A stretch of DNA of 64,000 nt from CAYUQT01 sp964596165 (GCA_964596165.1 CAZQTW010000021.1:1-64000); one strand, 5' to 3'; positions 8,322 to 17,678 are shown, counted from the first letter of the stretch. Numbers and translations are program-made. Notes: generated from the sequence alone by a model not told the origin.

Positions 8322-9227
8322 ATGGCAAAGAAGCTTTCCATCGGTACCTGGGCTTACGCATTCGGGCCCTACCAGAACAACCCCATTCCTTTCGACACCG
8401 TGGTCCGCGAGGTCTCCCGGCTCGGGTTCGACGGCATTGAGATCGGAGGGTTCCGGCCTCACGTGCATCCGGACGACTACCCGATGAAGGCCGACCGGGA
8501 CCGTCTTTGTGCCCTCATGAAGGCCAACCACCTTGGCGTCAGTGGCCTGGCGGCCGATTTCTGGTCGGCGCCCGGACCCGCCACGGATGCCGCCCAGGAG
8601 AATGAGGCGTACATCAAGCTCTTCAAGAAGAATCTCCAGCTCTGCGTCGACCTCGGCTCACCGGCGATTCGCGTCGACACGGTCAGCCCGCCGGACGGCC
8701 CGGAAGGCGTCGATCGCAAGCTGGCCTGCAAACGAATCGCCTCGCTGTGGCATGAGTGTGCTCAGATCGCGGAAGAATTCGGCGTGCGACTCGTCTGGGA
8801 GTTTGAGCCGGGCTTTTTCCTCAATAAGCCCTCTGAAGTGGTCCAGATGCACACCGATGTGAATCACCCCAATTTCTCAATCATGCTCGACACGTGCCAT
8901 GCGTACATGTGTGCGGTTGTCGGAGCACGTCAACCGAAACCGGTGGAGACGCTCAAGGGCGGCGTCCTTCAGTTCGTCGAGATGCTCAAGGGCAAGGTGG
9001 GCCACCTGCACCTAATCGACTCCGACGGCACCCTACACGGCAACGAGACGAGCACGCACCGGCCGTTCGGTGAGGGGAAGATCGACTTCGACCAAGTCAT
9101 CCCGGCTATCCACGAGGCCGGTTACGTCGGTGAGTGGTGGACCGTCGATCTGTGCTTCTGGCCACACGCGTGGGACGTCACCGCGGCCAGCAAGGCGTTC
9201 TTGGCGAAGTACATCAACGCGTTTTGA
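8322..9227 (+). CDS. Sugar phosphate isomerase/epimerase, AP-endonuclease-2-like TIM barrel
   Basis: 301 residues. The start MAKKLSIGTWAYAFG at 8322 follows AAGGAG at a good distance; a frame-open ATG at 8235 has no binding site and no matching residues. The barrel motifs are FDGIEIGGF, GVSGLAADFW, GSPAIRVDTV, RLVWEFEPGF, FSIMLDTCHAYM and VGHLHLIDSDGT, with metal ligands Glu, Asp/His and His as in the xylose isomerase-like superfamily. It probably epimerises or isomerises a sugar or polyol. It lies 111 bp after the cupin isomerase and before two transporters on the same strand. Confidence 0.8.
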   Translation: MAKKLSIGTWAYAFGPYQNNPIPFDTVVREVSRLGFDGIEIGGFRPHVHPDDYPMKADRDRLCALMKANHLGVSGLAADFWSAPGPATDAAQENEAYIKLFKKNLQLCVDLGSPAIRVDTVSPPDGPEGVDRKLACKRIASLWHECAQIAEEFGVRLVWEFEPGFFLNKPSEVVQMHTDVNHPNFSIMLDTCHAYMCAVVGARQPKPVETLKGGVLQFVEMLKGKVGHLHLIDSDGTLHGNETSTHRPFGEGKIDFDQVIPAIHEAGYVGEWWTVDLCFWPHAWDVTAASKAFLAKYINAF

Positions 9228-9326
9228 GAGTCGCCGCGAGATGCCTGCGTCGTGACGCGCCGACGTGGGGAGAAGGTGAGACGTCGCAGAAGCCGGTCGT
9301 GTTGCCAGAACAAGAGGTGAGGTCCG

Positions 9327-10880
9327 GTGCTCCTGGCCGCCGCACAAATCCGATCCGCCGATCTCTTTGTGATCCTGGCCTACATGGTCGGGATGATTGC
9401 GATGGGGCTTTGGCTTACTCGGAAGAGCCGCAGTGTGGAGGCCTACACCGTGGCGGCGAGGTCGTTGCCCGGTTGGCTCGTGGGGATCAGCATCGTCGGC
9501 ACCTACGTGAGCAGCATCTCGTTCTTGGCGCTGCCGGGCAAGGCGTATGGGGGCAACTGGAACGCTTTCGTGCTCAGTCTGTCCCTCCCCATAGCGGCCA
9601 TGGCGGCCGTGCATTGGTTCCTGCCCCTCTATCGCAGGACGGGGCTGATCTCTGCCTATCAGTACCTTGAGGAGCGACTCGGCGGTTGGGCTCGCGTCTA
9701 TGCGTGCGTCTCGTTCGTTCTGCTTCAACTCGGCCGGGTGGGGGCAATCCTGTATCTGGTCGGGCTCGTGTTGACTCGAATGACGGGGTTGGACATCACC
9801 ACCATCATAGTCATCACCGGGCTGGTAACGATCCTCTACACGGCCTTGGGCGGAATCGAGGCGGTCATCTGGACGGATGTGGTTCAGGTTTTCATCTTCT
9901 TCGGCGGCACGATTGCGGCCGTCTTGATTCTGCTCTTTGACGCGCCGGGCGGGGTGGGTCACCTGTTCACCTCGGCCTGGCAGAGCAGTAAGTTCAGCTT
10001 GGGCAGTTGGGATTGGAGCATTTCCACCTCGACGGCGTGGGTCGTGCTCATCTACGGGATCCTCGAGAACCTGAAGAACTTCGGCATCGACCAGAACTAC
10101 GTCCAGCGCTACAACACAACCCGCACGGATCAGGAAGCGAAACGGAGCGTCTGGCTCGGATCGCTCGCCTATATCCCTCTTTCGGCATTGTTCTTTTTCA
10201 TCGGAACCTGTCTGTGGGTCTATTATCAAGGAAACCCCGGAGAGCTTCCGGCGGAGCTGACGGAGAAGGCGAACGCGGACAGGGTCTTCCCCCACTTCAT
10301 TCTGACGAAGATGCCGGTGGGCATCACAGGGCTTGTTCTTGCCGCCCTGCTCGCCGCGGCCATGAGCACCGTCAGCAGCGCCCTCAACAGCGCCGCCACC
10401 GTTTGTCTGGAGGACATCTACAAGAAGTACGTGCGAACCGCCGCAAATGACGGCCACTACCTGTGGGTACTCCGATCCATGACTGTCTGGTGGGGCCTCC
10501 TTGGAACCGCGGCCGGCATCGGCTTTCTGCTCTTGATGAGCGTCTACGCCAATGCCTTGGACCTGTGGTGGACCGTTGCGGGGATATTCGGAGCAGGCAT
10601 GGTTGGACCGTTCCTCCTGGGGGCTTTCCTGAAGAGGGTGAGCAACACGGGCGCCATCATCGGCGTGATCGCCAGTGTCCTCGTCGTCGTGTGGGCAACC
10701 CTTGCCCGCAACTTGCCGGATGCGTACAAGTGGATGGAGTGTCCCCTTCACACGTTTTTGATCGGCGTAACGGGCGTCATCATCCTGATGGTCGTCGGAT
10801 GGCTCGCATCATTCATCTGGCCACCGCCGAAGGAAGCCCCGCCACCCAAGACCGTTTGGAATGCCCGTGGGCGGAGTTAG
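9327..10880 (+). CDS. Sodium:solute symporter (SSS family)
   Basis: A 517-residue membrane protein with about 13-14 hydrophobic segments. Family features include FVILAYMVGMIAMGLWL at the N-terminus, YTVAARSLPGWLVGISIVGT with SSISFLALPGKAYGGNW, the central TALGGIEAVIWTDVVQ and the late AALLAAAMSTVSSALNSAA. It would import a sugar or organic solute with Na+. The GTG start at 9327 has GAGGTGAGG just upstream. Its place after two isomerases suggests it carries their substrate. Specificity cannot be read from sequence. Confidence 0.88.
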   Translation: MLLAAAQIRSADLFVILAYMVGMIAMGLWLTRKSRSVEAYTVAARSLPGWLVGISIVGTYVSSISFLALPGKAYGGNWNAFVLSLSLPIAAMAAVHWFLPLYRRTGLISAYQYLEERLGGWARVYACVSFVLLQLGRVGAILYLVGLVLTRMTGLDITTIIVITGLVTILYTALGGIEAVIWTDVVQVFIFFGGTIAAVLILLFDAPGGVGHLFTSAWQSSKFSLGSWDWSISTSTAWVVLIYGILENLKNFGIDQNYVQRYNTTRTDQEAKRSVWLGSLAYIPLSALFFFIGTCLWVYYQGNPGELPAELTEKANADRVFPHFILTKMPVGITGLVLAALLAAAMSTVSSALNSAATVCLEDIYKKYVRTAANDGHYLWVLRSMTVWWGLLGTAAGIGFLLLMSVYANALDLWWTVAGIFGAGMVGPFLLGAFLKRVSNTGAIIGVIASVLVVVWATLARNLPDAYKWMECPLHTFLIGVTGVIILMVVGWLASFIWPPPKEAPPPKTVWNARGRS

Positions 10881-10974
10881 GGCTTACCGCGCACACCGGC
10901 AAGAGCGTGTCCCGACTGTTCGTATCGTACGTAGGTATTCGGAAGTCAATTGGAAGCACGTGACAGAAAGGCCG

Positions 10975-12525
10975 ATGCAGACTCCGAACAAGGCGCCCGG
11001 CTTTCTCCGCGAACTCGGATTCGTGGATGCTGCGATGATCGTGGCCGGCTCGATGATCGGCTCCGGCATTTTCATCGTAACGGCCGACATCGCGAGGCTC
11101 GTCGGATCATCCGGCTGGCTCCTGACGGTCTGGGTGATCACCGGCCTGTTGACCGTCGGTGCGGCCCTGTCCTACGGTGAACTGGCCGCCATGATGCCGC
11201 ATGCCGGCGGGCAGTACGTCTACTTGCGGGAGGCGTATTCTCCGCTGGTCGGGTTCCTCTACGGATGGGCGTTGTTCCTCGTCATCCAGACCGGCACGAT
11301 CGCGGCTGTCGCGGTCGGCTTCGCACGGTTCGCGGGGGTCCTCATTCCGGCCATCTCACCGACCGTCTACCTGCTACGACCGGTCAACCTTTCGGCCGAC
11401 TACGCGGTAAGCCTGTCATCCCAGCAACTGGTGGCTATCCTGCTGATCGTCGTGCTGACCGCCATGAACGCGCGCGGGTTGCGGCTGGGCAAGGTCGTGC
11501 AAAACGTCTTCACGTCCGTCAAGGCGATGTCACTTGTGGCCTTGATCCTTCTGGGCATTCTCATAGGTCGCAACGCAATCGCCGTCGATGAAAACTTCGC
11601 CCGCCCCTGGACGCCGCACGGAACGTCGGCGATTCTCCCTGACTTCTCGTTCATACCGAGTACATCCGCGGAAAGCGGCATTATCGGCTTGCTGATCGCG
11701 ATCTGCGTGGCCCAGGTCGGCTCGCTCTTCTCGTCGGACGCCTGGTTCAACATCACCTTCGTGGGCGGTGAAGTGAAGAACCCCCATCGCAATGTACCGC
11801 TCTCGCTGGCCGTCGGGACGGGCGCGGTCATCCTGCTGTACATTCTGACGAATCTGGCTTACTTGTTCACCCTGCCCCTGGAGAGGATCCGGAACGCCCC
11901 CGACGACCGCGTGGCCACGGCGTGCCTCGAGGCCGTCTTCGGCAACGGCGGGGCGACGATCATGGCTATTGCCATTGTCATCTCCACTTTTGGATGCAAT
12001 AACGGCATTGTGATGAGCGGTGCTCGTGTCTACTGCGCCATGGCCAAGGACGGCCTGTTCTTCGGCCCCGTCGGACGACTCAATCGTCGTCACGTCCCTG
12101 CTGTCGGATTGGCGGTTCAGTGCCTTTGGGCATCGTTGCTTGTGTTGCCGCGGACGCGACTGAGGGACACAGCGGGGAAGCCTTTGCTGGATGCGGCCAC
12201 AGGATTGGAACGATATGGAAACCTGTACAGCAACCTGCTCGACTACGTGATTTTCTCTGTTCTGATCTTTTACGCCCTGACGGTCGCCGCTCTGTTCATC
12301 TTGCGGCGTAAGCGACCCGATGCCCCTCGGCCCTATCGGGCCATCGGGTACCCGGTTGTGCCTGCCCTCTATCTTCTGGCAGCCGTAGTCATCATGGCGG
12401 TCTTGGCCGTCTACAGAACACAGACAACCTGGCCGGGATTGGTCATTGTGCTCACGGGTGCGCCCGTCTACTACGTGTGGAGGATATTCGTCCGCACGGA
12501 CGAGGCTATCGACAACAACGTTTGA
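10975..12525 (+). CDS. APC-superfamily amino acid permease
   Basis: 516 residues and about 12 membrane segments. The opening ELGFVDAAMIVAGSMIGSGI is the conserved TM1 signature (GSMIGSGIF) of the APC/LAT family; TVGAALSYGELAAMMPHAGG is the typical TM3 motif and FTSVKAMSLVALILLGI TM6. The ATG at 10975 follows GAAAGG at a normal distance; an open upstream start at 10861 overlaps the symporter end and lacks membrane-protein features. It probably exchanges or imports an amino acid or polyamine. It is last in the forward block, 94 bp after the symporter. Confidence 0.85.
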   Translation: MQTPNKAPGFLRELGFVDAAMIVAGSMIGSGIFIVTADIARLVGSSGWLLTVWVITGLLTVGAALSYGELAAMMPHAGGQYVYLREAYSPLVGFLYGWALFLVIQTGTIAAVAVGFARFAGVLIPAISPTVYLLRPVNLSADYAVSLSSQQLVAILLIVVLTAMNARGLRLGKVVQNVFTSVKAMSLVALILLGILIGRNAIAVDENFARPWTPHGTSAILPDFSFIPSTSAESGIIGLLIAICVAQVGSLFSSDAWFNITFVGGEVKNPHRNVPLSLAVGTGAVILLYILTNLAYLFTLPLERIRNAPDDRVATACLEAVFGNGGATIMAIAIVISTFGCNNGIVMSGARVYCAMAKDGLFFGPVGRLNRRHVPAVGLAVQCLWASLLVLPRTRLRDTAGKPLLDAATGLERYGNLYSNLLDYVIFSVLIFYALTVAALFILRRKRPDAPRPYRAIGYPVVPALYLLAAVVIMAVLAVYRTQTTWPGLVIVLTGAPVYYVWRIFVRTDEAIDNNV

Positions 12526-12570
12526 GCAGTGTCGCAGGCTGTGCCTGAACCGAAGATGCGTGTTCGGGGA

Positions 12571-13026
12571 TCAACTCGACTTGGGACCCTTTTCGGCAGT
12601 GGGCGGTGGCTTGGCGCCGCCTGATTTCTCCGCCCCGGCTGTACCGGGCGCGGGGGCTAATGCCATCCCGAATGCCCAACGGAGCCGACTGAGCCCGTTG
12701 TTCAGTATCTCCGATTCCTCTTTTGTAAGGTTTCCCTTCGTTTTTTCTTCAAGCATGCCGATCATGTCGATCAGGTGCTTGGCGAGTGCCGGACTTGGTG
12801 GAATGGTTCGACCATCCTGGGTCTGTGCGCCCCCCAGCGCAATGATCGCCTGCTGAAACAGCGAATCCAACAACTCGAGGAAGAGCGACTCTCGGGCCTC
12901 GCCGCCTTCCGCCGCCTTCGCCGCCTTCTCCTTTTCGGCTTCGGCCGCAAGGCGCTCCTTCTCTCGCTGGGCCTGCGCTTTCCAGTCATCGTCCGCTATG
13001 ATCCGAGGACCTTCTTCATCCGGCAT
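12571..13026 (-). CDS. DUF1844 family protein
   Basis: A 151-residue cytoplasmic protein. Residues ~20-45 are a charged helical linker (KEKAAKAAEGGEA), the centre LFLELLDSLFQQAIIALGG...LAKHLIDMIGMLEEKTKGNLT is the DUF1844 core, and the tail is Pro/Gly/Lys rich. The family is widespread in planctomycetes and deltaproteobacteria with no assigned role. Start supported by GGGAG before the ATG. It is convergent with the permease and 217 bp from the next reverse gene. Confidence 0.85.
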   Translation of the reverse strand: MPDEEGPRIIADDDWKAQAQREKERLAAEAEKEKAAKAAEGGEARESLFLELLDSLFQQAIIALGGAQTQDGRTIPPSPALAKHLIDMIGMLEEKTKGNLTKEESEILNNGLSRLRWAFGMALAPAPGTAGAEKSGGAKPPPTAEKGPKSS

Positions 13027-13243
13027 GGGTTTCTCCCGTGTTTCCAGTGTCAGTAAGTCCGCCAGACAACCATCCTAGCGGGACCCTCGCCCCAGTCAAC
13101 GAAAACGCGGAATGCCCACGCAATTCCCACTGGGGACGATCGAGCCGATCCACCGGCCGCACGCCCAAGCGGAGTCTTGCGTTCCGGGCGAAACCCATCA
13201 GCGGATGGGACGATAATGATGGCCGTCTCGTGTGTCTTCGCGG

Positions 13244-13984
13244 TCACACTCGCCTCAACTGGTTCAGCGTCGCGCGAAAATCCTTGGGCAGCGGGGCTTC
13301 AAACGTGACCGGGCCGGAACCCGAGGGATGCTCGATCGTGATTCTCGCGGCGTGCAGCGTCAGCCGATCGATCAGTGGACGCTCTTCGTGTCGGCGGCTC
13401 TGATGATAGCCGGCCTTGAAGCGCGAGAGGTATACCGCCTCAGCCCCGCCGTAGATCGGATCCACCATAAGCGGATGCCCGATCGCCGCCAAGTGGACAC
13501 GAATCTGGTGCAGACGCCCGGTTAGCGGTCGGCACTCAAGCAACGTATTGCCCGCCAGTTGCTCGACGACGGCGTAGCGGGTCCGCGAAGCCTTGCCGCC
13601 TTGGGTGGCAACCGCCGCGCGTGTCCCGTCTTCGATCAATCGGAGCGGAAGATCAATCTCGCCCGCCTCCGAGACAATCCCTTGGACCAAGACAAGATAG
13701 ACCTTCTCAACTCGACGCTTAACGAATTGCTCCGTGAGCCTGCGTTGGGCGTTCAGCGTGCGGGCAAAGACGATGACACCGCTTGCCCCCCGATCCAGAC
13801 GGTGAACGACGCGGAGCTTCGTGTCGGAAGGTATCAACCCCTGTGATTTCAGCAGGCCGGCCAAGTCGGTCCCTTCGTCGCGGCCAGGAACGGACGACAC
13901 GCCCGAGGGCTTGTTGACAACAAGGATCTCACCATCCATGTGCAGGATTTCGGCGCTTGGTTTTCGCCGGCGCGTCTCACTCAT
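13244..13984 (-). CDS. RluA-family pseudouridine synthase
   Basis: A 246-residue RNA-modifying enzyme that converts specific uridines in rRNA or tRNA to pseudouridine. The catalytic motif HRLDRGASGVIVFART is present with Asp64; ILVVNKPSGVSSVPG and LTGRLHQIRVHLAAIGHPLMVDPIYGG are the other family blocks. The N-terminal S4 RNA-binding domain of longer RluD-type proteins is absent, so it resembles the shorter RluA/TruC forms. AAGGAT precedes the start. Exact target nucleotide unknown. Confidence 0.9.
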   Translation of the reverse strand: MSETRRRKPSAEILHMDGEILVVNKPSGVSSVPGRDEGTDLAGLLKSQGLIPSDTKLRVVHRLDRGASGVIVFARTLNAQRRLTEQFVKRRVEKVYLVLVQGIVSEAGEIDLPLRLIEDGTRAAVATQGGKASRTRYAVVEQLAGNTLLECRPLTGRLHQIRVHLAAIGHPLMVDPIYGGAEAVYLSRFKAGYHQSRRHEERPLIDRLTLHAARITIEHPSGSGPVTFEAPLPKDFRATLNQLRRV

Positions 13985-14205
13985 GATACCACATCCTTAC
14001 GGGAAACCTCGGGAAAGTATAGCCTGAATGCATCTCTCGCCTCCGCAAACAGCTTGTCCAAGAGGCATAGTGTGTGATCAGAGGACTGCCGCCCCATGGT
14101 CCGGGGTCTATCTCTGAGACATAATACGGCCCGGTTGAGCTGCCATCCGTCGTCAAGATGTGACGGAAGAGGGACTTTCCTCAATCCAACGGGAGGTCGC
14201 GGACC

Positions 14206-14517
14206 ATGCGCACCCCCTCTGGGTTGGTACGGACGTTGGGCGTTCTCGGAATCGCCTTCCCCTGGTTGTCGCTCCATACGGACTCATTCGGGCAACAGAC
14301 GGGCGTGAAGACCGCCGACCGCATGCGTGCGATGAACTGCGTTGTGGTCAGCCCCGAAGGCCCCCGCGATGGCGGCGACTTCGGGCCGTTTACGCCCGAC
14401 ACCAAGACATCCGGTCTTCAGGAGGCCTTCGATCGGGTCGACGGTCTATCGTACGTCATCGAGTATCGAGCGGATGGCGACAAGCCGTTGGTCCACGTTT
14501 GGCGAGTTGATACATGA
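14206..14517 (+). CDS. Small exported protein, possibly a truncated beta-helix protein
   Basis: 103 residues. GGGAGG lies 8 bases before the ATG, and residues ~8-28 (VRTLGVLGIAFPWLSLHTDSF) look like a signal peptide. The stretch VVSPEGPRDGGDFGPFTPDTKTSGLQEAF resembles, in my reading, the start of right-handed parallel beta-helix (pectate-lyase-like) proteins, but the repeat region that should follow is missing and the frame ends at 14517. It could be a genuine small exported protein or the leftover head of a larger enzyme. A strong hairpin follows at 14561. Confidence 0.5.
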   Translation: MRTPSGLVRTLGVLGIAFPWLSLHTDSFGQQTGVKTADRMRAMNCVVVSPEGPRDGGDFGPFTPDTKTSGLQEAFDRVDGLSYVIEYRADGDKPLVHVWRVDT

Positions 14518-14560
14518 GGTTCGGAAAGGGAATGAAGACCGCAGGCGGACCGAGACCGAG

Positions 14561-14606
14561 TCGGGGGCGGAATCGCGAGTCCGCGACTCCGCCCCCGATT
14601 GTTCTT
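14561..14606 (+). terminator. Strong hairpin between convergent genes
   Basis: TCGGGGGCGGA-A-TCGCG pairs with CGCGA-C-TCCGCCCCCGA around the loop AGTC (14561-14598), giving 16 pairs with a single A/C mismatch. TTGTTCTT follows on the plus strand. It lies between the small exported protein gene and the convergent nucleotide-sugar dehydrogenase gene. Confidence 0.6.
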
Positions 14607-14632
14607 GAGACGGCCCCCATGCGTCAAACGGG

Positions 14633-16273
14633 CTACTTTTTCTTCGACCTCACCTCTTCCTTGATCCTCTGAATGTGTCCTCGGCCCAGGGCCTTGACCT
14701 CACACCCCAGCTCGAAGTAGCGGCGAATCTTGTCGTCGTCGAGGATACCAAAACAGTCGACTACGGCCAACGGTCCGCCCGCCCATTGCACGACCTCGTC
14801 CGGATTGAGCGTCAGATAAGGGGCGTGCCGAACCGCCAGGATGACGGCCTCGGCCCCCTTCAGGGCGGCGGCAATATCCTTTTGAACTCGGATGTTGACC
14901 AAGTCCTCTTGGCTTCGGAAGAACCTTGCCCACGAATGTCCCGGCGCCGGATACGTATCTTGGGACTCCAGCTCGTACCAGTGATCGACATAGGGGTCGT
15001 GAACTCGCATTTCCGCGCCCATCTCGGTCAGTTTGCGGACCACAAGTTCCGAACCGCTGTATCGCGTATCGCCCACGTCCTCGCGATAACTTGCACCGCA
15101 CAGCAGCACGCGGGCGCCGGCGATATAGCGTCCCATGTTCCGAAGGGCGTCACGTGTCAGTTCGGCCACGTGCAATCCTCGCGTATCGTTGATGTCGATG
15201 GCCGCCGTGGTGATCTTGAAAATGTCGTCCTCAAAACCCAGGATATGCTTGTAGGCCCATGCACCCAATCCGCCGTCCTTCGGCAGGCAGTACCCGCCGA
15301 TGCCCGGGCCGGGGAAGATCATGTTGCTGTGCGTCGGCCGCATCTTGATGGCCTTGATCACTTTGATCAGGTCCACGCCGTTCCGCTCGGCGAACAGGCT
15401 CCACTCGTTGAGAAAGGCCAGAATCGTCGCGCGGTAAGAGTTCTCGACGATCTTGGTGGTCTCCGACTCGATCGGGCGGTCCATCACGGTCAGGGGGAAC
15501 TTATCCGTATTGAGCACCTCCTTGAGGAACTTCACCACGCGGTCGCGCGCCTGGTCGTTGCAGCCCGAACAAACTCGCCAGAAATCACGGATCGAAGAAA
15601 CATACTCCCGACCCGGCATGACGCGCTCGAAGCTATGCGAGAGAAGCGGCGACGACTGGATGCCCCTCGCTTGGAAGGCCTTCTTCATGATCGGATAGGC
15701 GACAAACTCCGTTGTACCCGGGGCAACGGTGGTTTCGATCAAGACGAGGCAGTCCGGCTTGATGGTCTGGCCGATGGTCCGCATGGTCGCCTCGAGGGCG
15801 GCCATGTCGGCCTCGCCGGTCCGCATATTGCCCAGATCACGCTTGCTGTAGTCGCATTGAACGTCGACGACGACGCAATCGGCCAGCTTCAGACATTCAC
15901 TGTTGTAGGTCGCGATAAGTGTCTTCTTGTCGCGAACGCAGCGAGCGATCATCGGATCGACTTCGGGGTCCTCTGCCTTCACCGGCGACTCACCTCGGCT
16001 CAACATCGGAATCTTCCAGTAGCTCCTCGCGCTGGGCCTCTGGCAGCCGATCACGAACTTGCTGGACTTGCCGGTCTTCTTGTCCACCGTATCGGCGATG
16101 ATGGCGGCCATCACGGCCCCCACGAATCCCACGCCCATAACAACCACGATTTCCTTGCCTTCGGCGCGGGCCGATTCCACCAAGGCCTTGACGCGCTCGA
16201 ATTCGGCTGCGTATTCCTCTCGGGTTGGAATGGGGAACTTCTCACCAGTCGGACTGACGGAGAACTCGCTCAC
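14633..16273 (-). CDS. Nucleotide-sugar 6-dehydrogenase (UDP-Glc/UDP-ManNAc dehydrogenase family)
   Basis: A 546-residue cytoplasmic NAD-dependent enzyme that oxidises the C6 hydroxyl of a UDP-sugar to a carboxylate for surface polysaccharide. Residues ~40-60 are the NAD fold (VVVMGVGFVGAVMAA, glycines 47-52). The catalytic cysteine is Cys329 in FPGPGIGGYCLPKDGG. VLIETTVAPGTTEFV and ETTKIVENSYRATILAFLNE are the other conserved blocks. It is longer than the usual ~430 residues, with extra N-terminal residues and insertions around 75-110. The GTG start at 16273 follows AGGAGAGTACCT. It is apart from the polysaccharide operon at 19005-25514 but could supply it. The exact sugar is not determined. 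Confidence 0.85.
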   Translation of the reverse strand: MSEFSVSPTGEKFPIPTREEYAAEFERVKALVESARAEGKEIVVVMGVGFVGAVMAAIIADTVDKKTGKSSKFVIGCQRPSARSYWKIPMLSRGESPVKAEDPEVDPMIARCVRDKKTLIATYNSECLKLADCVVVDVQCDYSKRDLGNMRTGEADMAALEATMRTIGQTIKPDCLVLIETTVAPGTTEFVAYPIMKKAFQARGIQSSPLLSHSFERVMPGREYVSSIRDFWRVCSGCNDQARDRVVKFLKEVLNTDKFPLTVMDRPIESETTKIVENSYRATILAFLNEWSLFAERNGVDLIKVIKAIKMRPTHSNMIFPGPGIGGYCLPKDGGLGAWAYKHILGFEDDIFKITTAAIDINDTRGLHVAELTRDALRNMGRYIAGARVLLCGASYREDVGDTRYSGSELVVRKLTEMGAEMRVHDPYVDHWYELESQDTYPAPGHSWARFFRSQEDLVNIRVQKDIAAALKGAEAVILAVRHAPYLTLNPDEVVQWAGGPLAVVDCFGILDDDKIRRYFELGCEVKALGRGHIQRIKEEVRSKKK

Positions 16274-16471
16274 AGGTACTCTCCTAAGCAGTTAGCACGC
16301 TTGTGTTCCGCCACGAGGCGCGGACCCGGCGCACGTGGCAGTGCCATTATCTTATGGGGTTTTCGGCCGAACCACAGTGTTTCTTGAGCCATTCCGGCAA
16401 TCACCCTCCCGAATTGCATCGGGACGCCACCGAGGCGGTCAGGACCCGGTAGATGATGACGGCCACCGGAT

Positions 16472-16500
16472 TTGACTTGCCATCGCTCAGCAGCTACTAA
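16472..16500 (+). promoter_or_regulatory. Sigma70-type promoter before the metzincin lipoprotein gene
   Basis: TTGACT at 16472-16477, a 17-base spacer and TACTAA at 16495-16500. The transcript would begin near 16507, some 68 bases before the ATG at 16575; this supports 16575 over an in-frame start at 16518. Confidence 0.6.
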
Positions 16501-16574
16501 TTGAGGTTGAGGCGACCGTGGGGACGGTACCGGATGTTTCCGATCCGGATGCACTCCCGAGCAAGGACGAACCC

Positions 16575-17678
16575 ATGAATGCCGTGCTTCGCAGGTTTCT
16601 CTGGCTGACTGCTACAAGCCAACTTCTGTTTTGCGGCTGCATTCCGGTCATACCCGGTGGCAACGGCAACACGGACACCGAACCCGATAACACCCCTTCC
16701 ACGGCGCGGCCTATCAAGCTCAGTTCGACGGGACACGCCCTTATCCTCGGAAGTATTCGTACGTCCAAAGATGTGGATGTGTTCGATGTCGGCGCGGTCG
16801 AGGCCGGCGACCGGATTGTCGTCCACCTCAAGGCGACTTCCGGGTCTTCGCTTGACCCCCTCGTAGGCCTCTTCAACGCCGACGTCGAACTGATCGATTA
16901 CAACGATGATGTGGATTACATCGGAGGGGACTACGACAGCCGAGTGGACCACGTCGTACGCCATGCGACCAACCATCTCTACATCGGCGTCACCGACAGT
17001 GGGTTCGGCGCCAGCAGCGGGGGGTACTCACTCGATATACAGGTTACAGGGGGTGGAAGCGTGCCGGCGACGAGATCCCAAGTCGTGATCCTCGACTTTG
17101 ACGGTGCCGTCGTCCCTATCCCAGGCGACCGGACATACACCATCACCGCGTTCAATGCGGGGAGTGTCGACCCCAGGCTTAACGGGAAAGAGGCCGAGGT
17201 CGAACAAGGCATCCTGAACGTCATGAACGAGCGGTATGCCGCATACAATATCGACTTTTTCCTGGAAGGTGACCCCAACATCCCTTCGGACGTCGCGTAC
17301 AGCTCCCTGGTATTCGGCGGCCGGAACCCGAGCATCTTTGGCATTGCCCAGGCTGTCGATCACTACAATCAGAATCCCAGCGACAGAGCAATCGTGTTCA
17401 CCGACCAGTGGACGAATCCGTTCAGCTACACCCCGACCGTCAACGCCATCGTGGAAAGCCTGGGTAATGTGGGGGCACATGAATTGGGCCACCTTCTGGG
17501 CCTCGAGCATACGGCCGATGTCACGGAACTCATGGATTCGACGGGCACGGCGGATACCATCCTGGTGCCTCAGGACTTCAAGACCGCGCCGCTTTACGAA
17601 CAGGTTTTCCCCTTCGGCTGGCAAGACGCCGTACAGCTTCTCCTGGATACGCTGGGTCCCGCACCGGCCGCCCCGTGA
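16575..17678 (+). CDS. Metzincin-type zinc metalloprotease, probable lipoprotein with PPC domain
   Basis: 367 residues. The N-terminus MNAVLRRFLWLTATSQLLFC followed by GC is a signal with a plausible lipoprotein cysteine at 20 or 22. Residues ~40-160 match a bacterial pre-peptidase C-terminal (PPC) domain: DVDVFDVGAVEAGDRIVVHL, then SSLDPLVGLF and GGYSLDIQV. The protease part holds the zinc site HELGHLLGLEH at ~302-312 and a Met-turn (ELMD) after it. AAGGA precedes the ATG. PPC domains normally follow the catalytic domain; here it comes first. It probably degrades or processes protein on the cell surface. Convergent with the PEP-CTERM peptidase gene. Confidence 0.8.
   Translation: MNAVLRRFLWLTATSQLLFCGCIPVIPGGNGNTDTEPDNTPSTARPIKLSSTGHALILGSIRTSKDVDVFDVGAVEAGDRIVVHLKATSGSSLDPLVGLFNADVELIDYNDDVDYIGGDYDSRVDHVVRHATNHLYIGVTDSGFGASSGGYSLDIQVTGGGSVPATRSQVVILDFDGAVVPIPGDRTYTITAFNAGSVDPRLNGKEAEVEQGILNVMNERYAAYNIDFFLEGDPNIPSDVAYSSLVFGGRNPSIFGIAQAVDHYNQNPSDRAIVFTDQWTNPFSYTPTVNAIVESLGNVGAHELGHLLGLEHTADVTELMDSTGTADTILVPQDFKTAPLYEQVFPFGWQDAVQLLLDTLGPAPAAP

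Noticed and set aside
9686..9940. His-rich peptide GHHHHHSHHRAG in a forward frame
   Set aside because: It is a shifted reading of the symporter helix TTIIVITGLVT, not a metal-binding protein.
14675..16387. Forward open frame of 570 codons
   Set aside because: Antisense of the nucleotide-sugar dehydrogenase, which has NAD and Cys motifs.
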